A stretch of DNA of 64,000 nucleotides from Pelagicoccus sp. SDUM812005. Its GTDB lineage: Bacteria > Verrucomicrobiota > Verrucomicrobiia > Opitutales > Opitutaceae. Position 1 is the first letter of the stretch. Every line of letters begins with the position of its first letter. A model generated the notes under the pieces. The model saw only the letters and a program-made list of their open reading frames with translations, was not told where the DNA came from and ran no database searches. Below are positions 51,359 through 58,433 of this stretch, piece after piece. The stretch spans positions 62,001 through 126,000 of the forward strand of contig NZ_JARXIA010000006.1 in the NCBI RefSeq assembly GCF_031127875.1, read 5' to 3'. The position numbers and the translations under genes are program-made.

Positions 51359-51584
51359 GTTCTCCCTTTAGGGGCACGAAGGATCATGATGTAGGGCGAC
51401 AGGCGGAAGTGGGGTGACCGCAAAAAACGCTAATGTTCGCGAAATCGTTCGGAAGGTTGGTTTTTTTTAATCGCTGTCCGTCCATCGCCTAAGGTGATGG
51501 AGGATTGGAAAACAGGAGAGAAGGGCTTTTCACTTTTTGGTGGCTGTAGTTCGCTGACGCGTCAGGCTTCGTAGTGAGGTGCCT

Positions 51585-51736
51585 ATGGATTTTCAGTTGG
51601 TGACAAACAAGGTTTTGCAGAGCTTTGATGAGCAAGGAGTCCGATATGCTTTGATTGGGGGCTACTGGGTGACTATTTCGCTCTTTTTGATCGGGGTGAG
51701 ATTTTAAAGAGTTTGAAGGAGGTGTATTGTGGCTAG
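51585..51736 (+). pseudogene. Nucleotidyltransferase gene (MNT/AbiEii-like) collapsed by internal deletion
   Basis: The intact-looking start MDFQLVTNKVLQSFDEQGVR then YALIGGY is the N-terminus of small nucleotidyltransferases, where the catalytic GG/DxD region should follow. Instead the frame ends after 41 codons. A +1 frame immediately downstream encodes GDYFALFDRGEILKSLKEVY then CG and a stop, which looks like the protein's own C-terminus. So most of the gene, including the DxD motif, is deleted and the ends are joined out of frame. The partner gene downstream is retained. Confidence 0.7.
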
Positions 51737-51938
51737 GTTGAGCAGGGAGGAAAAGGGGGAGTTTCTCCAGGATTCGCTTTCGGAGGACCGTCGGGAGGAG
51801 TTTCGGGCCTTGGAGGCGGGGGCGAGAAGGCCGTTGTCGGTGGAGGAGCTGAACGCGTTTTTGAATTGGGCTCAGCAATTTATGACGAAGGATGTTTCGA
51901 AGCGAGGTCCGATAAGGGGAGACCGGTTTTTGCTGTAG
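51729..51938 (+). CDS. Small helical partner protein of a degraded nucleotidyltransferase pair
   Basis: The 69-residue charged helical protein (MARLSREEKGEFLQDSLSED) starts with GTG, preceded by GGAGG 7 bases upstream. It overlaps the stop of the collapsed nucleotidyltransferase frame, as would be expected of a coupled two-gene module. I do not recognise a characterised family. Because the first gene is destroyed, this one is probably a leftover, although its own frame is undamaged. Confidence 0.6.
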   Translation: MARLSREEKGEFLQDSLSEDRREEFRALEAGARRPLSVEELNAFLNWAQQFMTKDVSKRGPIRGDRFLL

Positions 51939-51980
51939 GGGCGGAAGGTTGGCCTTAGCGACCGCGAGCTTGGCTTGAAG

Positions 51981-52052
51981 ATTCGGCGTGCCCGGCGGTC
52001 ACGCCCTACCTTCATTCGGGACTCGGGGTGTCCGGCGGTTGCGGCCTACCTT
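51981..52052. repeat. Tandem pair of GGTAGGGCG-type repeats
   Basis: Two units start 40 bases apart (51981 and 52021): ATTCGGCGTGCCCGGCGGTC then ACGCCCTACC, and ACTCGGGGTGTCCGGCGGTT then GCGGCCTACC. The second overlaps the stop codon of the fcl gene (minus strand GGTAGGCC). A related fragment is at 12029-12053. Confidence 0.6.
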
Positions 52053-52996
52053 TGGCGGAGACTGCCTTGCTCCAGCTGCTCGAGGAAGAGGGGGTAGGTT
52101 TTTTCGATGCCTTCTTCGAGGGGGATCTGGGCGGTCCAGCCGAGATCGCGCAGGCGGGAGACGTCCATGAGCTTGCGGGGGGTGCCGTCGGGCTTGCTGA
52201 GGTCGTTGACGATCTGGCCGGTGTAGCCGACGGTCTTTGCTACGAGTTCGGCGATTTGCTTGATGCTGTGCTCGACGCCGGTGCCGGCGTTCAAGATGCT
52301 GGGTGGGTCTTGTAGTTGAAGGGCGAATACTATGGCGTCGGCTAGGTCGTCGGCGTGCATGAGCTCGCGCAGGGGAGTTCCGGTTCCCCACATGGTGACT
52401 TCGGGGGCCTGGGCTTCCTTGGCTTCGTGGAAGCGGCGGATGAGGGCGGGCAGGAGGTGGGAGTTGTCGGGGTGGTAGTTGTCGCCGGGGCCGTAGAGGT
52501 TGGTGGGCATGAGGGAGTGGTAGAGGACTCCGTATTGCTTGCGGTAGTACTCGCAGAGCTTGAGGCCGGCGATCTTGGCGATGGCGTAGGCTTCGTTGGT
52601 GGGCTCCAGCGGGGAGGTGAGCAGGCAGTCCTCGCGCAGGGGTTGGGGCGCCAGCTTGGGGTAGATGCAGGAGGAGCCAAGGAAGAGGAATCTGGATACG
52701 CCGCTCTGGTAGGCGGCGTGAATGGTATTGCTGGCGATGGCTAGGTTCTGGTAGCCGAAGTCGGCGGGGTAGGTATTGTTAGCGTGGATACCGCCGACTT
52801 TGGCGGCGGCCATGACCACGACGTCGGGCTGGTGGGCTTGGAAGAAGGCTTCGACGTCGGCTTGGCGGGTGAGGTCGAGCTCGGAGGAGGATGCAGTGAT
52901 CGTGTTAGTGAAGCCGAGGGCGTGGAGGCGACGGATGACGGCGGAGCCGACCATGCCGTTGTGGCCGGCGACGTAGATCTTGGAAGAGGGAGTCAT
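52046..52996 (-). CDS. fcl: GDP-L-fucose synthase
   Basis: The 316-residue SDR starts [20 protein letters not shown] and has the family segment [40 protein letters not shown] with the catalytic Ser, and [20 protein letters not shown] (YxxxK). It converts GDP-4-keto-6-deoxy-mannose to GDP-L-fucose by epimerisation and reduction. It is downstream of gmd but separated from it by the second GxxExxY cassette. Its last codons and stop lie in a GGTAG-type repeat. Confidence 0.94.
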   Translation of the reverse strand: MTPSSKIYVAGHNGMVGSAVIRRLHALGFTNTITASSSELDLTRQADVEAFFQAHQPDVVVMAAAKVGGIHANNTYPADFGYQNLAIASNTIHAAYQSGVSRFLFLGSSCIYPKLAPQPLREDCLLTSPLEPTNEAYAIAKIAGLKLCEYYRKQYGVLYHSLMPTNLYGPGDNYHPDNSHLLPALIRRFHEAKEAQAPEVTMWGTGTPLRELMHADDLADAIVFALQLQDPPSILNAGTGVEHSIKQIAELVAKTVGYTGQIVNDLSKPDGTPRKLMDVSRLRDLGWTAQIPLEEGIEKTYPLFLEQLEQGSLRQR

Positions 52997-53005
52997 GTGA
53001 GACGG

Positions 53006-53060
53006 GAATTGTCAGGTCGGCCTGCGGCCGATTAGGTGTCGCTGCGCGACGGTAGGTTTG
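53006..53060 (+). repeat. Double-hairpin repeat, copy 7, left border of GxxExxY cassette 2
   Basis: AATTGTCAGG, stem 1 TCGGCC-tgc-GGCCGA, TTAGGT, stem 2 GTCGC-tgc-GCGAC, GGTAGGTTTG. It contains the last nine or so codons and the stop of the GxxExxY gene. Confidence 0.88.
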
Positions 53061-53421
53061 GGTGGTAGGCTCTTTTGACTTGGAGCTTGGGGGCGCCGAA
53101 GTTGAGGAGCAGGCCGGTTTGGAGGTTTGCGGCTTTGATGTAGTTAATAAGTTGGGCGTGGTGTTCTGGTGCTAGGGCGGTTAGTGCCTTGAGTTCTAGG
53201 ATGAGAGTGTCGTCGACTAGGATGTCGGCGAAAAATTCTCCAACTAGATGACCTCGGAAGTGCACGTCTATGGGGTGCTGTTGAGAGACTTTGAAACCGT
53301 CTTCGGTGAGAGCGATGGCGAGACTGTTCTCAAATATCTTCTCGTTGAAACCGTGTCCTAGCTCGGCATGAACTTGGTGGGCGATGGTTATGATTTTGGA
53401 CGTAACAGGGTCTTGGATCAT
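53032..53421 (-). CDS. GxxExxY protein (PDDEXK_3 family), copy 2
   Basis: The 129-residue protein has the family motif as VHAELGHGFNEKIFENSLAI (Phe in place of the usual Tyr) and the nuclease-like core HLVGEFFADILVDDTLILEL then KALTAL, followed by HHAQLINYIKAANLQTGLLL. It differs clearly from copy 1 at 22491, so it is not a recent duplicate. It lies between gmd and fcl, two genes normally adjacent. Direct copies of the double-hairpin repeat stand on both sides: copy 8 is 20 bases before the start codon, and copy 7 supplies the C-terminal residues and stop. No cellular function is established for the family. Confidence 0.9.
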   Translation of the reverse strand: MIQDPVTSKIITIAHQVHAELGHGFNEKIFENSLAIALTEDGFKVSQQHPIDVHFRGHLVGEFFADILVDDTLILELKALTALAPEHHAQLINYIKAANLQTGLLLNFGAPKLQVKRAYHPNLPSRSDT

Positions 53422-53440
53422 GAGGGAGTTGGGTTCTGGG

Positions 53441-53492
53441 GATTGTCAGGTTGGCCTGCGGCCAAATAGGTGCCGCGGGGCGGCAGAGGTTC
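53441..53492 (+). repeat. Double-hairpin repeat, copy 8, right border of GxxExxY cassette 2
   Basis: GATTGTCAGG, stem 1 TTGGCC-tgc-GGCCAA, ATAGG, stem 2 TGCCGC-ggg-GCGGCA with overlapping pairing options, GAGGTTC. Same orientation as copy 7. Confidence 0.85.
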
Positions 53493-53563
53493 TTATTTGA
53501 ATAACCTTCTCGACGAAGTCGACCTACTTTGGCGAAAGCCAAACCTGACCATGCAGGCCGCGC

Positions 53564-54577
53564 CTAAGCGAGGGCCTTTTTGATTTTGGCTTCGTCTTGG
53601 GCGAGCTTGAGGTCGGCGTCGACCATGATCTTGACGAGCTCCTTGAACTTGACCTTGGGCTCCCAGCCGAGCTGCTTCTTGGCCTTGGCGGGGTCGCCGA
53701 TGAGCAGGTCCACCTCGGCGGGGCGCTCGTAGCGGTCGTCGTAGTCGACGTACTTTTCCCAGTCGAGGTCGAGCAGGGCAAAGGTCTCTTGCACGAACTC
53801 CTTGACGGTGTGGGTCTCGTTGGTGGCGATGACGTAGTCGTCGGGCTGGTCTTGCTGCAGCATGAGCCACATCATCTCGACGTACTCCTTGGCGTAGCCC
53901 CAGTCGCGCTTGGCGTCTAGGTTGCCGAGGTAGAGCTTGTCCTGTAGGCCCATCTTGATGCGAGTGGCGGCCCGCGTGATCTTGCGGGTGACAAAGGTTT
54001 CGCCGCGGCGGGGGGACTCGTGGTTGAAGAGGATGCCCGAGCAGGCGAAGAGGTTGTAGGACTCGCGGTAGTTTACGGTGAGCCAGTGGGCGTACATCTT
54101 GGCGCAGCCGTAAGGCGAACGCGGCCAGAAGGGAGTGGTCTCGGTCTGGGGAACTTCTTGGACCTTGCCGAACATTTCCGAGGAGGAGGCTTGGTAGTAT
54201 TTGGTCTTGTTGACGAGCTTGGCTTCGCGGATCGCTTCGAGGATGCGTACCGAGCCGACGCCGACGACGTCGCCGGTGTACTCGGGCACGTCGAAGGAAA
54301 CGCGGACGTGGGACTGGGCTCCGAGGTTGTAGATCTCGTCAGGCTGGAGATCGTAGAGCAGCTTGACCATCTGTACGGAGTCGGCGAGGTCGCCGTAGTG
54401 CAGGAAGAGCTTAACGCCGTTGACGTGCGGGTCTTGGTAGAGGTGGTCGATGCGGGAGGTGTTGAAGGTGGAGGCCCGGCGGATAACGCCGTGGACTTCG
54501 TAACCCTTTTCTAGGAGGAGTTCTGCGAGGTAGGATCCGTCTTGTCCTGTGATGCCGGTGATGAGGGCTTTTTTCAT
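53564..54577 (-). CDS. gmd: GDP-mannose 4,6-dehydratase
   Basis: The 337-residue SDR has [60 protein letters not shown], the catalytic [20 protein letters not shown] with [19 protein letters not shown], and [19 protein letters not shown]. These are near-invariant Gmd motifs. It makes GDP-4-keto-6-deoxy-D-mannose for Fcl. The ATG at 54577 begins the conserved sequence; an upstream extension of the frame is unrelated. Its message probably reads through the GxxExxY cassette into fcl. Confidence 0.95.
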   Translation of the reverse strand: MKKALITGITGQDGSYLAELLLEKGYEVHGVIRRASTFNTSRIDHLYQDPHVNGVKLFLHYGDLADSVQMVKLLYDLQPDEIYNLGAQSHVRVSFDVPEYTGDVVGVGSVRILEAIREAKLVNKTKYYQASSSEMFGKVQEVPQTETTPFWPRSPYGCAKMYAHWLTVNYRESYNLFACSGILFNHESPRRGETFVTRKITRAATRIKMGLQDKLYLGNLDAKRDWGYAKEYVEMMWLMLQQDQPDDYVIATNETHTVKEFVQETFALLDLDWEKYVDYDDRYERPAEVDLLIGDPAKAKKQLGWEPKVKFKELVKIMVDADLKLAQDEAKIKKALA

Positions 54578-54740
54578 AAATCTTTTGGCTGGATATAGGG
54601 AAAAACGGGCAAGCAAAGGGCTTCGCTGAGATTTGTCGAACAGTTCTTTGTTGGGATTACGGATGTTCGTTTTGGGTGAGCCTTCCCGTTTTTCAATAGG
54701 CTGCGGCCGGAGGAGGGACTTCTGTGTGGCATCTCCTCGC

Positions 54741-54777
54741 AAAAAAAAACGCCCGCCGCGGATTGCGGTGGGCGTTT
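54741..54777 (-). terminator. Intrinsic terminator after the GNAT gene
   Basis: On the minus strand, stem CGCCC-a-CCGC/GCGG-c-GGGCG followed by a run of nine T, 60 bases past the GNAT stop. Very strong. Confidence 0.92.
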
Positions 54778-54836
54778 GGGAAAGGCGGGCTTTCTGCCAG
54801 CAGCTGTGACGGCGTCGCGTCGCAGTTCGCTAGGGC

Positions 54837-55352
54837 CTAGGCGCAGCGCAGCTTGTTGGGGCGCGGCGCCCGGGTCGACTTGCTCTGCCAGTACCAGCGG
54901 GTGGGCGGCGTGGGCTCTTCCGCGGGGGCGGGCTCGGCTTCGAAGGAGCGCTGGTGGCTGGGAAGCGGGGAGCTGACATTGAGCAGGGCTTCGACGATCT
55001 CCTGGGCGTAGCCGCGTCCGAGCTCGCTGGAGGCCAGCGCGTTGATGGGGCCGCGGCTATGGTGGCGCGAGCTGAATCCGGTGACTCCGATCGCGTGGCC
55101 GGTGTCTTTGTGGATGACGATCCACCAGCTGCCGGCTCCGGAGCGGCGATCTTCGAGCATGCGGATAATAGCGGTGCAGGCCGCCTCGAGCGTGCTGTTG
55201 GCAGGACCGACCGTGGCATGTGCGAAGAAGGGATCGGCTGCTGCGAGTTCGTGCAGCTCGAACGCGTCTTCGAGGCGCGGGGTTCGGAGGATGAGTCGCT
55301 CCGTCTCGATGATCGAGGGGGGTAGCTTCTCTGATGGTCTTGCGTGTGTCAT
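54837..55352 (-). CDS. GNAT-family N-acetyltransferase with atypical C-terminus
   Basis: The 171-residue protein has the RimJ/RimL-like start IIETERLILRTPRLEDAFEL, SWWIVIHKDTGHAIGVTGFS and the acetyl-CoA loop region ELGRGYAQEIVEALLNV. After about residue 125 the usual N-x-x-S...VLEKLGF end of GNAT proteins is missing. It is replaced by a Pro/Glu/Arg-rich tail (EAEPAPAEEPTPPTRWYWQS). The fold may therefore be incomplete, or the tail is lineage-specific. Substrate unknown. It is monocistronic, between a strong terminator and a structured leader that itself contains a terminator (55401-55432). Confidence 0.75.
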   Translation of the reverse strand: MTHARPSEKLPPSIIETERLILRTPRLEDAFELHELAAADPFFAHATVGPANSTLEAACTAIIRMLEDRRSGAGSWWIVIHKDTGHAIGVTGFSSRHHSRGPINALASSELGRGYAQEIVEALLNVSSPLPSHQRSFEAEPAPAEEPTPPTRWYWQSKSTRAPRPNKLRCA

Positions 55353-55400
55353 GTTTTGTTTCTCCCTAGTTGGTAAAATTGAAATGCTTTTGTTCGGGCC

Positions 55401-55548
55401 AAAAAAAGGCCGAACGTCTTTTGGCGTTCGGCTTGGCAGTGCGGTGGTGGATAGTGGGGCGCGTTAGCGCTGTCGCTCCGTTATCCTTTTCGCGTGCCAA
55501 GCCAGGTTCCATTGACGGCAGGCTGACGCTGCCTGTGCTGGGACCGCT
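55401..55548 (-). ncRNA. Structured leader RNA with intrinsic terminator upstream of the GNAT gene
   Basis: Reading on the minus strand from about 55548: hairpin GGCAG/CTGCC, a 9-nt segment GGCTTGGCA (55503-55495), a domain closed by GGATA/TATCC, then the exact complement TGCCAAGCC (55438-55430). The terminator GCCGAACG/CGTTCGGC with CTTTTTTT (55432-55401) follows, 49 bases before the GNAT ATG. The long-range 9-bp pairing shares three bases with the terminator stem, so the two could compete. It may be a cis-acting attenuator/riboswitch-like leader or an independent small RNA. I cannot match it to a known family. Confidence 0.5.
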
Positions 55549-55732
55549 TGAGTATTGAAATGTTGCTGTGTTTGAGAACGTTTCATCGATGAATTGAATG
55601 CCTTAAAGCAGTCGCCGCGCCTAAAAGGAAGTTTTTTAATGAAAAGATAAGGTTACGACGGTGACGTGCTTGTTTACGTTCTTTTAAATCGCTGTATTGC
55701 AAGGGATTCACTTCTCGGCATCGTTTTGATCA

Positions 55733-57016
55733 GTGATGCGAAAGTTTACGCAATGCCTCGGCCTCTTTTTTAGCAGTTTGCTTTTTGCCTCTTGGGCAGG
55801 GGCGGTGGAGCCCGAGTTTGCGAGGCTGAGGGAGGAAACCTTCGAGGCGGCCTGGAGCCAGGTGGGGGCCAGCTACTACGACGGGAGCTTCGGCGGCCTG
55901 GACTGGGATGCGGTGGGCGAACGCTATCGGGCCCGGCTTCCGCAGGCGGAGGACATGGACGAGGTGCGGGCCTTGATATCGGAGATGATCTACGAGCTAG
56001 GGGACTCCCACTTGGCGCTGGTGTCCTCCGACTACGATCCGGAGGAGCTGATCAAGCCGTGGTCGGGCGGCACGGCGGGGGTGGATGCTTGCTACGCGGG
56101 GAATCGGATCGTGTTCTACCGCGTCGATCCGGCGGGGGCTGCCTATCGGGCTGGTGTGCGAAATGGGGACGTCCTGCTGGCGGTCGATGGAGTTAAGGTG
56201 AAGGCCTTCCGGGCCATGCTCAAACGCACGGGCCAGCCGGAGCATGTGCTGAAATACAGTTTGATAACGGCGTTGCTGTCCCGCTTGCAGACGGAAGCGG
56301 GGGACCGGGTGGAGCTGGAGCTGCGCTCGCCGGGCGGTCGCAAGCGTTCCGTAGTGGTGGAGCTCGAGCGCTATCGGAGTCGGTCAACGGAACCGTTGGG
56401 CCGTTTGGGGAGGATGCCGTTGGCCTTGGAAACGGCCGTGCGCGAGGATGGGGTCGGCTACCTGCGGTTCAATCTTTGGTTTCCGGCGGTGATGCCCGAG
56501 ATCAGGGAGTTTTTCGGCGAATTGCCGGCGGAGGCGCCGGGACTCGTCATCGATCTGCGGGGCAATCCGGGCGGCATGATGGTGATGGCGGGCGGTTTGG
56601 CCGGCTTGCTCCTGCAGGAGCAGGCGACCTTGGGGCGCACGACCTTGCGGTCGGGGCATATGAATGTGGTGGGCTTTCCGCAACGAAACGCCTTTGCGGG
56701 GAAGGTGGCGGTCCTGGTGGACGAGACGAGCGTTTCGACGAGCGAGGTTTTTGCCATTGGCATGCAGGAGTTGGGGCGGGTGCGAGTCTTTGGGCAGCCT
56801 ACGCCGGGCGCGGCCTTGCCCTCGGTTTTCTTCGGCTTGCCCAATGGAGACTCCCTGCAAATTGCTCTGGGCGACTTCAAGACCCCGCAAGGGGTGAGCT
56901 TGGAAGCGAAGGGGGTGATGCCCGACGAAATCGTTTCCATTTCGCCAGTTGATCTTTCCCAAGGGAAGGACAGTGTTCTTTCCGCAGCTCTCAGCTGGAT
57001 CCAATCAACCCACTAG
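55733..57016 (+). CDS. S41-family peptidase with PDZ domain
   Basis: The 427-residue secreted or periplasmic protein has a signal peptide (MMRKFTQCLGLFFSSLLFASWAGA), an N-terminal helical part, and a PDZ domain at about 115-200 (VDPAGAAYRAGVRNGDVLLAVDGVKVKAF). The S41 fold follows, with YLRFNLWFPAVMPEIREFF, LVIDLRGNPGGMMVMAGG and the nucleophile Ser in ETSVSTSEVFAIG. The Lys expected in the G-x-x-T-x-G-K segment is absent (GQPTPGAALPS), so it is closer to IRBP/tricorn-like S41 enzymes, or inactive. Start is GTG 55733 or ATG 55736. It leads a plus-strand row with the next two exported proteins. Confidence 0.87.
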   Translation: MMRKFTQCLGLFFSSLLFASWAGAVEPEFARLREETFEAAWSQVGASYYDGSFGGLDWDAVGERYRARLPQAEDMDEVRALISEMIYELGDSHLALVSSDYDPEELIKPWSGGTAGVDACYAGNRIVFYRVDPAGAAYRAGVRNGDVLLAVDGVKVKAFRAMLKRTGQPEHVLKYSLITALLSRLQTEAGDRVELELRSPGGRKRSVVVELERYRSRSTEPLGRLGRMPLALETAVREDGVGYLRFNLWFPAVMPEIREFFGELPAEAPGLVIDLRGNPGGMMVMAGGLAGLLLQEQATLGRTTLRSGHMNVVGFPQRNAFAGKVAVLVDETSVSTSEVFAIGMQELGRVRVFGQPTPGAALPSVFFGLPNGDSLQIALGDFKTPQGVSLEAKGVMPDEIVSISPVDLSQGKDSVLSAALSWIQSTH

Positions 57017-57021
57017 CTTCT

Positions 57022-57765
57022 ATGAAACTTCCCTCACTCTCCAAGGCCGCTGTTGCCATTGCCCTTTTAATGATGCCGTTCGCGGCGACCGTCCGCGCGG
57101 CGCTGCCTTCCGAGGTGGCTGCGGTTTTGGAGGCGAACATCGAGGCGAGCGGCGGTCGCGAGCTGATTTCCTCCATCGAGTCCTCTCGCCTGAAGGGGAC
57201 CATGTCGATTCCGGCGATCGGGATGACCGGCACGACGGAGATGGCGATGAAGTCGCCCGACAAACTTTACGTGGCCCAGACGATTCCGGGGATGGGAACC
57301 ATGGTGCAGGCCTACGATGGCGAAGTGGGCTGGGCCAACGACCCGATGCAAGGCTTCCGTCACCTGAGCGAAGGGGAAATCTCTTCGCTGAAGCAAAACG
57401 ACAACTTTTCCGACATGCTTGCCTACGACGAAGTCTATGCTTCCGGCGAGAAGTTGGCCGACGCGGAAGTCGCGGGTCAGGCGACTTCGGTTTTGAAGCT
57501 TGTTTCCGCGGAGACGGGCTTGGAGCAAACCTGTTACTACAGCAAGGACTCCGGCCTGCTGCTGCGCATGGACATGATGGTCGACATGGGGCCGATGGGC
57601 AAGCTGCCGGCGAGCATGACGATCAAGTCCTACCAAGTGCAGGATGGCGTTTCCTTCCCCGCCGTGTTGGAGATGACGAATGCGGGCATGGTCATCAATA
57701 TGACTTTCGATTCCCTGGAGATAAACCTCGAGCTGGACGATTCCCTTTTTGCTGCCCCGCAATGA
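57022..57765 (+). CDS. Exported protein of unknown function, LolA/lipoprotein-sorting-like fold suspected
   Basis: The 247-residue protein has a signal peptide (MKLPSLSKAAVAIALLMMPFAATVRA) and an alpha/beta pattern reminiscent of outer-membrane lipoprotein-sorting proteins: VLEANIEASGGRELISSIES, then strands such as SRLKGTMSIPAIGMTGTTEM and SPDKLYVAQTIPGMGTMVQA. SKDSGLLLRMDMMVDMGPMG and VSFPAVLEMTN follow. It is Met-rich (GMGTM, DMMVDMGPMG). It begins 6 bases after the S41 peptidase gene, so they form an operon. Family assignment is tentative; no catalytic residues are evident. Confidence 0.7.
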   Translation: MKLPSLSKAAVAIALLMMPFAATVRAALPSEVAAVLEANIEASGGRELISSIESSRLKGTMSIPAIGMTGTTEMAMKSPDKLYVAQTIPGMGTMVQAYDGEVGWANDPMQGFRHLSEGEISSLKQNDNFSDMLAYDEVYASGEKLADAEVAGQATSVLKLVSAETGLEQTCYYSKDSGLLLRMDMMVDMGPMGKLPASMTIKSYQVQDGVSFPAVLEMTNAGMVINMTFDSLEINLELDDSLFAAPQ

Positions 57766-57783
57766 TAACCGAACCTATATTAT

Positions 57784-58224
57784 ATGAAGCCTATGAATCC
57801 AAAGAAACTAATCGTATCGATAATCGCATTCTTCAGCATCGCTCTCGGAGCTTCCGCAGCGCTCGAACGCCAGCCTTCGCCCGAAGGGGCTGAAGTTTAT
57901 ATCATTTCGCCCAAGGACGGCGAGGTGGTGGGCAAAACCTTTACGGTTCGGTTCGGCTTGAAGGGAATGGGGGTTGCTCCAGCGGGTATCAATCAAGCGA
58001 ATACGGGGCACCATCATTTGCTTATCAACGCGGAATCGTTGCCTGCGATGGACATGCCGATGCCGATGTCGGACGGCCTCAAGCACTTTGGCGGCGGGCA
58101 GACCGAGGTGGAACTGACTCTGGCGCCCGGCAAGCACCGTCTGCAGCTCGTGCTGGGCGACTACTTGCACATCCCGCATCAGCCGGCAGTGATTTCCAAG
58201 GAAATCACGGTGACGGTTAAGTAA
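57784..58224 (+). CDS. DUF4399-domain exported protein
   Basis: The 146-residue protein has a signal peptide (MKPMNPKKLIVSIIAFFSIALGASA) and the DUF4399 core: AEVYIISPKDGEVVGKTFTV, GMGVAPAGINQANTGHHHLL and ELTLAPGKHRLQLVLGDYLH. The GHHHLL cluster and the LGDYLHIPHQP His residues hint at metal binding, but function is unknown. It is 19 bases after the previous gene and is followed by a strong terminator, so it ends the three-gene operon. Confidence 0.88.
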   Translation: MKPMNPKKLIVSIIAFFSIALGASAALERQPSPEGAEVYIISPKDGEVVGKTFTVRFGLKGMGVAPAGINQANTGHHHLLINAESLPAMDMPMPMSDGLKHFGGGQTEVELTLAPGKHRLQLVLGDYLHIPHQPAVISKEITVTVK

Positions 58225-58272
58225 GGGAGAGCGAAGGGCGGTTTCGCCTCGCTCCTCGAGAAAACGCTTTGC

Positions 58273-58306
58273 AGCGCCTGTCCGGATTTCGGGCAGGCGC
58301 TTTTTT
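58273..58306 (+). terminator. Intrinsic terminator after the DUF4399 gene
   Basis: Stem AGCGCCTG-t-CCG / CGG-g-CAGGCGCT with a 5-base loop, followed by six T. It closes the S41-LolA-like-DUF4399 operon. Confidence 0.93.
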
Positions 58307-58433
58307 GGAGGCGAACGCGATTGGTTTTGCAGGCTTTACGTAGAAAACGCTTGTGCGATCCGAGGCCTTCGCTAGCTCTTGGGGAGCGGCGGTTGGCTGC
58401 CGCGCCTATGGTTCCCAATATTCCTCTGCTTTC

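Noticed and set aside
55401-55548. SAM, TPP or cobalamin riboswitch before the GNAT gene
   Set aside because: Short stretches recall these classes but the conserved core sequences are missing.
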